64,000 nucleotides of DNA from Meandrina meandrites (lineage: Eukaryota; Cnidaria; Anthozoa; Scleractinia; Meandrinidae). Position 1 is the first letter of the stretch. Each line of letters opens with the position of its first letter. The notes beneath the pieces were generated by a model. It was not told where the DNA came from. It was given only the letters and a program-made list of their open reading frames with translations, and made no database searches. Location: assembly GCA_963693305.1 (NCBI GenBank), contig OY855903.1, forward strand, positions 56,572,350 through 56,636,349, read 5' to 3'. Below are positions 24,032-36,000 of this stretch, one piece after another. Made by a program: the position numbers and the translations under genes.

Positions 24032-24211
24032 TAATTTAAACCAATCCCTTACCGACTGTTTCCTTTTCAACTGGTCAGCAACAGCGAGGAGCGAGCGCTT
24101 TGGTAACATAACTGGTTTGAATTTCGAACATCGTACTCGTACTGCGATCTGAAGATCCCCAATATCGGCTCCGTTTGACCAGAGCTAAAATGTAAATGAA
24201 TGTAGCTGAAA

Positions 24212-25331
24212 CACAGGCTTCCCAAGCTCAAAAGTCGTCTTTTTGATGTGTTTTTGAGAGCCCTTCGGCGGCCGACTCTACATACGTGGTGTATGCGACA
24301 GCTTGTGTATATAGAGAAATGTATGGGAAAATCACGGATTCTCTAAAATCGGGTAAATAGCTATCTATTTTGAAATAAAGTTTACCTACCTCAAATGTGT
24401 CGCTTACTTGTGTCTTGTGCCGAATTTGAAGCCATTCCGACCCCATTTAGCGAAGTTATTCGAAGTCGTTGTCTCCCCTTCTAAAAAGAAGGAAAGGTAG
24501 ACCACTCCATCGATCGCTGGCCAGAGTTCACTCCACAAATCGCTCTCTCCTCAAAAGGAAAAGTCCCGAATCGCAATAAAACCAACAGTTCCATAAAGCC
24601 CAATAAATTTCACTCCACACACCTGTGCTTCGGCGGTCGAAAGTCTCGTAAAGAACGAGAAATTTTGCTTTAAATTCGCCTATTCGGCTTTCCAGATGTG
24701 CTTGTGACCGACCCCGCGCCAACGGTCGTTGCTCATCCTCAACTCTGATTGGTCCATTTGAACCAAGTCACGCACTGACAATGAGGATGAAACCAGATAC
24801 TTGTCGTTGAGTAACGACCGTTGGCGCGGGATCGGTCACAAGCACATCCGGAAAGCCGAATAGGCGAATTTAAAGCAAAATTTCTCGTTCTTTACGAGAC
24901 TTTCGACCGCCGAAGCATACGTATGTGGAGTGAAATTTATTGGGCTTTATGGAACTGTTGGTTTTATTGCGATTCGGGACTTTTCCTTTTGAGGAGAGAG
25001 CGATTTGTGGAGTGAACTCTGGCCAGCGATCGATGGAGTGGTCTACCTTTCCTTCTTTTTAGAAGGGGAGACAACGACTTCGAATAACTTCGCTAAATGG
25101 GGTCGGAATGGCTTCAAATTCGGCACAAGACACAAGTAAGCGACACATTTGAGATAGGTAAACTTTATTTCAAAATAGATAGCTATTTACCCGATTTTAG
25201 AGAATCCGTGATTTTCCCATACATTTCTCTATATACACAAGCTGTCGCATACACCACGTATGTAGAGTCGGCCGCCGAAGGGCTCTCAAAAACACATCAA
25301 AAAGACGACTTTTGAGCTTGGGAAGCCTGTG
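24212..25331. mobile_element. 1120-bp foldback element upstream of gene B (TSD GCTGAAA)
   Basis: Two arms of roughly 530 bp form an almost perfect inverted repeat around a short spacer near 24740-24795. The ends are CACAGGCTTCCCAAGCTC and GAGCTTGGGAAGCCTGTG. A 7-bp direct repeat GCTGAAA lies at 24205-24211 and 25332-25338; gene A has one copy and no insertion. Mirror-image open frames in the two arms follow from the symmetry and are not genes. Confidence 0.9.
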
Positions 25332-26099
25332 GCTGAAACAATCACCTTAAGATGAAATTTCAAACGAGTCAACTGTCATCATATTAGTTACTTTAGTCTT
25401 ATAAATGAAAAGAACTGATGGTTTCTCTTTAACGTTTTTATTTGCTTGACAGATTTTTCGTACAAATTACGTACACATATAACAATGTAGATGATAAAGG
25501 TAACGCTACGGTAGCACAGGAGAAGAAACGCATTCCTACATTCCTCTTCAGCTACAGAATTCAATTTAAGTCTTTGTAACTTTAAAGAATATCACATATG
25601 CTAAATCAATATTACCTTTAAGGGTTAGTGTTTGGTTGATGTTATGTAACAAGGTTAACCATGAAACAAGGAGATCAGCAACTATCAACACTCAAAAAAT
25701 CATATTCCACAGGAGCGCTTGACTTGGCACCATAAGGGTAGTGACGTCATGTTGTTTAGTAACACATGCTAGCGAAAAATTTAAAACACCAGTGGTTTTA
25801 ATTGCTTAGAAAAGTGGTATGAACGAGGATAACTCAACGGAAAAAAAAACATTTTTCTCGAGGTTGAGAATTTACTTGCCTAAGAATCAGTTATCCCCTT
25901 GGTATATTTCACTTGGGTTGTCATGCCATGCTGTTCTTATTGAAGAGAGACGTTGTAACGGTTGCGATTAGGAGGCTTGTCGACTACCCGCCGTTTGGAA
26001 AACACATTAGATTATAACCTCGTTCGAAGGGTTTTTTTTCCTTCTTCGCGGAGGCTGACGGGAAAAGGCCCTGGCATCGGCTGGTCACGTGCTCATCTG

Positions 26100-26423
26100 A
26101 CACCCGAAAAATCTGGGTGTGATAAATTACAGTGAAATCGAAGATCGTATAATCAAAAAGTAAGATGGTGGATTCTCGAGAGAAATTTTCTGTGTTTAGT
26201 CGTCTTTGAACTACTCTTAGAGCGAATGAGCGATCCTGAACTATAATGTGGCATATACAACAAAAAGTCAACAGACTTGCCTGTGGTACATATGCAGTAA
26301 ATCAACATTTAATCAAGGTTGTGGTGCAAGAATGCCACACAACGAGCAAGAGTCTAACAAGGGTGGTAAAACCTACACATCAAGTTATAGAAACGGCTTG
26401 GGCCCTGCAACACACCTTTTAGT
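26100..26423 (+). repeat. Array-leading flank repeat, copy 3
   Basis: Same 300-bp flank as 13500-13827 and 14195-14487, leading into the B/C junction array. Confidence 0.8.
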
Positions 26424-26609
26424 AAGTTCGTTCGTTCGTTCGTTCGTTCGTCCGTACGATCGTTCGTTCGTTCGTCCGTGTGTCCGTCCCTCCCTCCGTT
26501 TGTCCGTCCGTCCGTTTGTCAGTCAGTCAGTCAGTTAGTTCGTTCGTTCGTTCGTTCGTTCGTTCGTTCGTTCGTTCGTTCGTTCGTTCGTTCGTTCGTT
26601 CGTTCGTTC

Positions 26610-26667
<58 letters not shown>
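26424..26667 (+). repeat. Tetranucleotide block array at the B/C junction
   Basis: Blocks of CGTT, CGTC-like, AGTC, CGTT and AGTT. It is followed by the conserved right flank TTCAGAATGGACGTTGTCGA and, 386 bp later, the gene C stop codon. Confidence 0.92.
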
Positions 26668-26668
<1 letters not shown>

Positions 26669-27053
26669 CAGAATGGACGTTGTCGATTGCAATTCCTGTG
26701 CACCCACTGCCTTCTCGATATCCGCATTATTGTCTGAAAGGTAAAGACATCACTTTAGTTGTAATTTATCCAATCAGTACAGATGTAATCTTGTTTAGGT
26801 AATAATTAAAATTTAAATCATTGAATAATCAATGTATTATCAGAGTTCGGATTGGCTTAGCATGCCATTAGATAACAGTCATTAACTGATATGTTCGGCA
26901 AATACGGTCGACAAAAATCGTCTTCCGATGACTATAGCCATCTGGCGCTAGAAGCCTCGTTGGCGATCTTCCATTTTTTAGTAGGTTTTTTTTTGTTGTT
27001 TTTGATAATAAATAAATTCATCATCCTTATATAATTTTAGTATGCCCTAATTA

Positions 27054-30000
27054 CTAACCTAAAGGCTTCCTTGCATGTCTCAATTTCAAGCAGCTATCCC
27101 ACAGCGCTCCAGTCGTGAACAGGATGATAAGAAGACCAGCAGCGGTGCACAGAAGGATATCAATAAAACCCATTTGAGACTGGGTCCGTTCGTCCGAGTG
27201 GTATCTCCCGCGCCTGTGCTTTTCAACGCAGTGGCGCTGTTTCTCCTGAGAAAACGACAAACAATTCACTTGCCAACTCGCAGATAACCCTTTAAGCCCC
27301 AATATCAACACACAAATTCTCCTGTCTGGTCTCAATACATTTTCTTATACTATACGTTGGAAGAATTTCGTAAAAGATCAAAGCAATTTCCATTTGGTGA
27401 TCATTTTATTAATTCTCATAACGTTTTCTCTCTTGATAAAGTATTGATATTGTTAGGAGAAGTTTGATGTTGGTCACTTGTGGACTTAAACGGTTAAAGA
27501 AACTCTGTCACAGATTTTAGCCAAATTTAGGCGTATTTGAAAGTGAAATGCACTTACTTCTACACTGCACCAAATAATCGATTCTTACGTTTTCTTTTTA
27601 TGCTGTCGCAATACCAAATGTAATCATGGTCTTATTGCTGTTTTTATTTTTTTACTGTCGTTTACATGCTAAAAAGCTGACAAGCAGCTCGTTATCAATT
27701 ACGCAGATTTCACGGCGTTTTCAATGAACAAAGTTACTGTATGGATGAAAGACAAAACAAAAACTCAGCCCTACCTGCTCCGGTATTTTCGTTTTCCAAT
27801 GTTTCTCTCCCAATATCTGAGAAGCCACTTGTTCCAGTAAGAACTCGTCATCCTCGACTTCCTCTGTCCAGTTTTTCAAACACTGATCAAATTTTTTCTT
27901 TACTTTTCTTCTTTTCTTTTCTCCCAGAAGCTTAACTTTCGCTCCAATGACAGGCGCCGGGGAGTCAAGAACATGGACGATCTTGAATAGCGGGTTTTCT
28001 CCATTTTCCTTGCAGTCAAACAGCCATATTTTGTCGACTTCTCCGTCCTCAAGGCTTCGAAAGAGGTGCTCCTCTGTAGAATATTCTGCAATAAAAATTG
28101 AAAAAGAATTGAATTCAATTATAGTAGTGTCTGGACCATTCTTGATCGCCAGTTCTTACGCAAAGATACCTTTCGCTGTTGTTTCTGCACAGTCAAACAA
28201 CAACACCTGTTACAAAAATCTTAGATATTTTAGGAAGTCCAGTAAAAATAAGTAACTGGGAAGCTCCTCTTGTCTTAAGCACAAACAAAGCCTAAAGGAA
28301 AATTCAGAATTACCTTTCAATATGGCTCCTTCAGAACTCTTCTCGAAGAACTCTTTGCTTCCTCTAGGCACGCCAATCTAAAACAGTTAAAAGATTTATC
28401 CTTAAATTGGCATCGCCTGGCCAAACACCCGTACAAGCATGCATACGATTACTGTATTTTTTTATTCAAACTGTCCATGCATGTCAATCATAAATTTCTT
28501 ATCCAACCATTCATTTCTTGATAAGACAGTCCGATTACCTAAAAAGATAATAACTGCCTCTGACAGTTTATTATTATAGCATAACAAAGGTAAAGCGCGC
28601 GCTCTGATTGGTCAATTACCCATTTACTATTTGTCTATGGGTGAATGGTAACGAAAGCTAACAATCGCTCAAAGCCGTACACGTCACTTTCAGCGTTACT
28701 TTATATTTTAACCCCATAGTTTGTGAAAAAGCCAAAACTGATTTTTAAACGAAGGGACGAAAAAATGTAAGTATGGAAGATGCGATCACCGCACCGCCGC
28801 TTAATCTGAGTTTCATCGCTGTAATGCCGCGGAGAATCACAGGCTCGTAAATTGAACGTTTAGTAAGAATACGGCCAGAAATGCAAGGTGAAATTCGAAT
28901 TACTCAACTAACCTTTAGTCCAGGGAAAACATTTTACAAGATTATCCGCTAAAACGCAGTTTAGCTTCTTACTACAGCACAAATCTCCCGCTCACCGCCG
29001 ATTTTCAGGTCTGAAGCCTTAATAAACATCGTCATCTTTTCGCTCTAAGGTTGCAATGGTTTCTTCAGTTTTAACCCATAATTTTTAGATGACTTCCTCA
29101 TTGAAGACTACTAGATTTGTGGTATGATTCTCGCCTCATCAAGCGAGCGTAGTGCTGGCTTGTCAGAGAGCGGGAGTTTACCGGTACAATAAAATATAGG
29201 TTTTGACGTTTTTGACCAATCAGAGTTCCCGTAGTATATGAGGTTAGTTCATAAAACTCAATAGTACACGCTGAGCCGTTTGCTATTTGTTAATTAGTTA
29301 TCATTTTTTAGCTCATTCATGCGCGAAGCGCAATGAATGAGATATTGTGGGGGAACGATGTGGACGGAAGTCTGTGGACGGAAGTCTGTGGACGGAAGTC
29401 TGTCGACAAATTTCTGTGGACGGAAGTCCGTGGGATCGTAGCCGGAAGTGATTTCAGATGCTCATTATCACCCCGATCGGTCTTGTGGAGCTCAAAATGA
29501 AAAGCAAATATACTAAAGAATAATCGAATCTCAGAAGAAAATGGAAATCACAGTCTAAAAAGCGACAAAGTGAGTTTTCGAGTTCACGACCCTTTGATTC
29601 TCAAGAGCGATGCGAATTACGGCTTGAAAATGAAACCCGAACTTGCTGACTTCAAGTGAAGCTTTGCGACATTTGGACAATTCTATGGCCCGGTAAATAC
29701 TATTTTTAAGTGCTGATATGTCTTGAAAGTATTGTTTAACAGAAGATTTGTATTAATTCAAATAACTTTCAGAATTTTAAACGCAAAGCTGCACATTTTT
29801 CCGGTCACGACATCAAGTAAACAACGGCCGAAGCACAGAAAACTCTATTGCGTGGGTTCCGTACACGCTGGAAGTTCTTACGTTTTGGGCTTCTAACAGC
29901 AAATTTGGCATTTCTTTGAATAAAATTTTGTCTCAGAAAACTTTTTGGTCATTTTTGTCTTGCTTTTTATCGATTGTTTTCAAGTTGCGAGCGTTTTTTG

Positions 30001-33000
30001 AACAAGCCTGACAAATTTGCATATTGACTTTGACATCCGATACGCGAGCGTGTTTGCACACGCACGAAAAAATTCCGTGTTTCGCAATGAATATATATTC
30101 AGTAAATTTTATGATTTGACAGTATTCGCTCCGATATGGCGTTCCGTTACGGCCAAAATCTTGAAGTCACAAAATAAACAATATGAAACGCGTATAAATA
30201 TTATTAAACGGCCACAAATAAAACGAAGGTCGTTTACATAAAGTCAAAATGGCAAAAACTCAATCAAACCGCGCAAAAATAAATTGAACCTCGTGCAAAT
30301 AAATCCAACTTGCACAAATATAAATCGAACTGCCTAAAAATAAATCGATCCGCTAAAAAGCAAATCAAACGCCTCAAAAATAAATCGAACCAAACGCAAA
30401 TGAATCCAACTTGCACAAATCGCAATCGAACCAGCGAAAACTGGATCGAACTGCAAACAGGAATGAAACCGCTTACACATGTTACAAAAATGTCGAAACC
30501 GCGCATAATTATCGAACTTGCACAAAAGTAAATCGAAAGGTCAGCGAACCGGAAGTACTTCATCGCTTTAGCTCATACCCAGTATCTCACCGCCAGCATT
30601 GCTGTTATGTTGTTGTGAGTATGTCTTTTAGCAAGCAGCTCAGCTGCTCTACTCAGCTCATTAGCTCATAATTCTTTCGGAGTTATTGCAAGACCTGTTA
30701 GCCCTTTCTCTCGATGCCAACTTATCCTTCGATTCTGCGGAATTCCTTTCCTGACGTCTCGATGGTTTTTGAGAGAACTTTGAGTGTTTTGTCGTCAAGA
30801 ATACCCGTGTCCCATCCTTCCGAAAGACAACTGCTTTCTGACCTCGACATTCTCTTGCGCATTGTCAGTCAACAAAGACAGTATTGTGTGAACTTGTCGT
30901 ATTTTGCTTTGCACGAGGAGGAAGAACAACAGTCAACCACTAGAGTGGGTGTCAGGATTGTAAGATCAGGTGTTGGTCGGCCAAGACTCGACATTTCGGA
31001 AGACCTCTTGGAAGCACTTCATGTAACAGCTGGATTTCGCTGGGCCGCCACGAAGAATCGAAGAATCGAATGATAAGTTGGCATCGAGAGAAAGGGCTAA
31101 CAGGTCTTGCAATGACCGATAGAATTCTCCTTATTCGTAGTCGCTGAGCTGCTTTCTAAAAGACATACTCACAACAACAATAACAGCAATGCTGGCGGTG
31201 AGATACTGGGTATGAGCTTAAGCGACGAAGTACTTCCGGTGAAACTACACTTCCGGTCCGCTGACCTTTCGATTTATTTTTGTGCAAGTTCGATATGTGG
31301 CGGTGTCGACATTTGTGTAACATGTGTGAGCGGTTTCATTCCTGTTGCAGTTCAATCCATTTTTCGCTGGTTCGATTGCGATTTGTGCAAGTTGGATTCA
31401 TTTGCGTTTGGTTCGATTTATTTTTGAGGCGTTTGATTTGCTTTTTGGCGGATCGATTTATTTTTAGACAGTTCGATTTATATTTGTGCAAGTTGGATTT
31501 ATTTGCACGAGGTTCGATTAATTTTTGCGCGGTTCGATTGATTTTTTGCCATTTTGACTTTATGTAAACGACCTTCGTTTTATTTGTGACCGTTTAATAA
31601 TATTTATACGCGTTTTATATTGTGTATTTTGTGACTTCAAGATTTTGGCTGTAACGGAACGCCATACTCCGACTCCACCGCTTACATGGTGTAAATAACA
31701 CAAAAATAAAGATTCCATACTAAAGAAAGAACAAAGTACTCGTAAAACTTTACGTAGGTGAAACATCAATAGCTCCTCGCTGGTGAGTATTAAAACATCA
31801 AACGTTGAGTGATTTGAACTCTGACCTTGCGTGAATTGATCTCGGGCCAATTTTGCTTTACGAAGAAAATAACAGGCAGTCGAAAACTGCAGGTTGATGC
31901 CAGTGGTGGTATGAAGATAAATAGTTTATAAAAGAGCTTATCAGTGTCATGTCGCCGTCGATAAAATAAGCTCAAACCAAACTTGAAAACAGTGATAAAA
32001 TTTTATTCACCCCGCGCGCCATTTTAGAAGCTCACAAACATAAAACAGCACGAAATCCCTAATCAATCTACAGAATTTCCAAACTAATACTAAATTGACA
32101 CAAGCAATACTTGCCACACTTTCCATTACTTTTACTATTAATAAAAATACTCCGTTATATTTTCTGAAGGAACGTAGTAATTATCCATTGAAAATTGAAA
32201 GAATGCGTATTGATCACAATCACTGTCTGTCTCAAATCTAAAGACGTTCGCTTCGAAAGCCCAAAAATCCTTACTTTTTAAGCTAAACTAATAAAAAAAC
32301 AATTAAAAGAAACTTTGCTTCAATTTCATTTCCTTTAACATTGAGCGAAGAATTTTTCGAAAAGCGACAAAATATCAAAATGAAATTCGACAAGCGAGCG
32401 TTTCAAATTTGCCGGTATATAACTTAAAATCCGCTCAAATAAATCGAAGAAATAAAAAACAATCGAAAGAAACCGGCTTTGTTTCAGGTTGCGTGATTAC
32501 ATCTCGAGCCAATTCTGTCCGACGTTCAAAAAAACATTAAAACGAACTTCAAGGTAGATTTATATGCAGGCCCTATTAATTTGGGGTTTTCGGCTGAGGC
32601 TGAGGCTGTGCATTCTTATTATTTTTCACGATTTGAGGCTGAAAATGTTCTTTAAACGTTTTTAATTTAGACATGTAAGAAGTGTAAGTTGAGCTACAAA
32701 CTGAGATGTTCTACACAGTATATCATACAGCAAGAAAACAACGTAAGACCACAGTTTTGCACCTTAATAATACCGCTCATTAAACAAAATATTAAATCAA
32801 ATGGGCAAAATAAAGACGTTCTCTGACTATCAGCCTGGGATATGTTCTTAGCATGTTCTTAATAAAATTTACAATAGGTAGATCTCAGCCTCAACGTTCT
32901 TTACACATGTTTATAAAAAAAGTTCTTATAAAAAAGAGAGTGTACTAGGCAACAAAATTATAGGGAAACGGAATAATTTGGGATATCTAAGTGATCTAAT

Positions 33001-36000
33001 AATTTCAGATTCCGGAATATCTAACATAAAAGTTGGCGATTCAGATCACCGCAATTAACGGATAAGGAATATTCAGGCCAAAAATTAATGAGATGAGGGA
33101 TAAACAGCCCCCCTTTATGGGGCCTCGTTATGAGCTGCGCTCGCACATCCTCGCAGTTAACTAACCCCTCCTGTTTCTAACAGTATTTTCTTTCTTCTTT
33201 GATTTAAATTACCAGCATTCAACTTTACAATGCAATTTGTCCATAACATGAATGAGCTGGCTCTGAGGCCACTTTGATTATTATTTATTTCTAGCTCGAG
33301 AAGAAGGGAAACTTGCTCCTTTCTGGAAACAAATTAGAGGGTTGAGCTTTGAGCCAAGTGGCCGATAACGCCGGAGCTTATCCTGGTTTCTGTAGCATAA
33401 AGCGACTAGGAGTATTTCTACTCCCCCCCCCCCCCCCCCTCCCACCCCGCACCCTGTCTCCTAGTCCATCGCAGGGTTAACCCCCAGCATTATTTCAGCG
33501 GTACCGATTTATATATTTTGTGGCCCCGGCCAGGGCTCGACCCTTAACCATTAGGCCACCGCTCCTCCTACGACAGCAACTCTCTAACTTTCGAAATGAA
33601 GCAATTCTGTGCCATGACAAGTTAAATTTACACTTACAATTTCGCGTCTGTAAAAAAACAAGTTTGTTTACGGGTTTTCATTCGTAACTATTAACGTAAA
33701 GTGAAGGTTTCATACATTGTATCCAAATTTGTCATCCAAGGGACGCAGGTTATCCGTTGTGATGTTGGAGGAGATCTGGGCCGTGAAAGATGACATCAGC
33801 AACATTCCGGTGATCATCCACAGTGAAGCGTAAACGCGCCCCAGGAATGATTTAGGCGTCTTGTCTCCATAGCTACCAATCAAATTAAATAAGGTTTAAG
33901 ATCATGGGGGACTCCTAGGGCAATAATTATGCATTTATTTAAAGCGTGTGCACGAAGCGCAACGACTGACATCGACAAGTGTACGGAATATTCATGACCG
34001 AATAAAATATGGCGGGGGATTTGAAGTGTTCACGTGTGGCACGGGCCCAGTGGCCCCAGTCAACAGAACAGCTGAAAAGATTCAAGTCATAGACACAAAA
34101 CATTTGTTTGCATTTCAAATTGTGCTGTAAAAGATTTTGTCTTGTTTATAAAATCAGTTTATTTGACAGTGCATTTTGGTTTGTTTTTTTTTTCGTTGTA
34201 AAACCGAGAGAATTCTGCTTCGCATTGTTCTTTTCTGATCTCACCATGAAAGCGTGCAATGTAATTACCATAATTACCTCCCTTTGCACCCGTGTTTTAA
34301 TCGGAACACCTTTGGAAATCTCAAAGTTTGACTTTTCCGACAATTTTGTGTCTACAGGTGGTGGCAAACGAGGACACAATGTTGCGGACACATTGTTGCT
34401 CATGATGTTTCTTGGGTGGGCAAACGAGCGGGACACAAAACATTTGTTTTGTATCCATGCCGCGCAAACGGGGAAACATTTGTTGCGGACACAAAATGTT
34501 TCTGACAAAAATCAGAAACCTTTTTTGTGTCGCGGACACAAAATTTGTGTCCGCGACAAATGTTGCGCGCACGGGCAAACGGGGAAACATTTGTGTCCGC
34601 AACAATGTGTCCTCGATTGCCACCACCATACGAATTCACCTCAGATTTAGAAATTCATGAGCTCGCACTGCATAGAGGTAAACTAGGGATACTGTAGTGT
34701 GTCATGACAGAAGTGGAATTCTAAAAGAGCGCTTTTAAAAAAATATAGTAGGCGTTAAATTCAAATTTGCACACTTAAACGACTTTTACTCGCTAGCAAA
34801 GTTTAAATAAAAAAAATCCGCTTAAATAAAAAAAATCCACCATTCTTTTATGTCTCTGGAAAATTTCAGCTCAATCGCAAGGCGCATTAAAGAATTGACT
34901 GACTTTCTGACTATTACTGTTCTTATTACTATTACTATTACTATTACTATTACTATTACTATTACTATTACTATTACTATTACTATTACTATTACTATTA
35001 CTATTGCTATTTCTATTACTATTACTATTACTATTACTATTACTATTACTATTACTATTACTATTACTATTACTATTACTATTACTATTACTATTACTAT
35101 TACTATTACTATTACTATTACTATTACTATTACTATTGACCCAATTACTAAAATGCAAAAAGAGTGGGGTGATGTGGACGTCAGCTGCAGAACTAATTTT
35201 TTGACTTCAACCCTACTCTCTCAAACGTCTTGGATTTTCATTGACTTTTTTATTTTCATTTAAAATACGTCAGTAAGCTGCCAAAAAGATGTCAAATCTA
35301 ACAACTGATAAAAAAGCGTTGTATGGTTAACATGCTACGCCTCAGATAATTAACAATTATTCCACGAGCTCGCGTTGGATATGAGTTGGCTATAACGATC
35401 TCATATTCCACAAGCGCGAGTGGATTAATTGTTTTATTAAAAACGCCTAAAAGAATTGCAATATTTGAGCGACCCAGTTGTTTTCGTGGTCAATGGTATA
35501 TGAGCACATATACCATTGCTAGTTTTTCATAATAGATGATAGACGGGAAAAACACTCTAGGATTCCCACGACCGGAAGGGTTAAACATCTCGTTTACCTT
35601 TTGCCCTTTGATGTCCGGTCTTCTTTTTGCCGCTTGGCATTGTTCTTCGATATTAAAATCTTTCGTTCCTTCGGCGTCTTTATATCGACAGATACGTTTA
35701 AAATATTACAATATTGTAAATTATATTAAAATTCTTACCCCACCGTTGTCATGGTAACTATGGCCCACCACAAACCTTCTCGTGTCCCACTCCAAAAAGA
35801 CTTTGGAAAATGACCAGAGTTTGCTTTGTGATCCTATCGAAAAACGATCGTGTTTAAATATTTTAATTAACATCAATACAAATATATCACACGCTTAATT
35901 AACTTAAACAGGCAGATGGTGTAGGTAATAAATGACAAATGAAAGCTTGCCCCTACATTTTGCGATCAGAATTTGGCATCACAAATTAGAACTTTCTTAT

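Noticed and set aside
24228..25315. Two pairs of nearly identical open frames on opposite strands
   Set aside because: They are mirror images produced by the foldback element's inverted arms, with no recognisable domain.
34146..34660. Several overlapping open frames on both strands rich in Cys and Val
   Set aside because: They overlap a palindromic MITE and mirror one another; no domain or splice context supports them.
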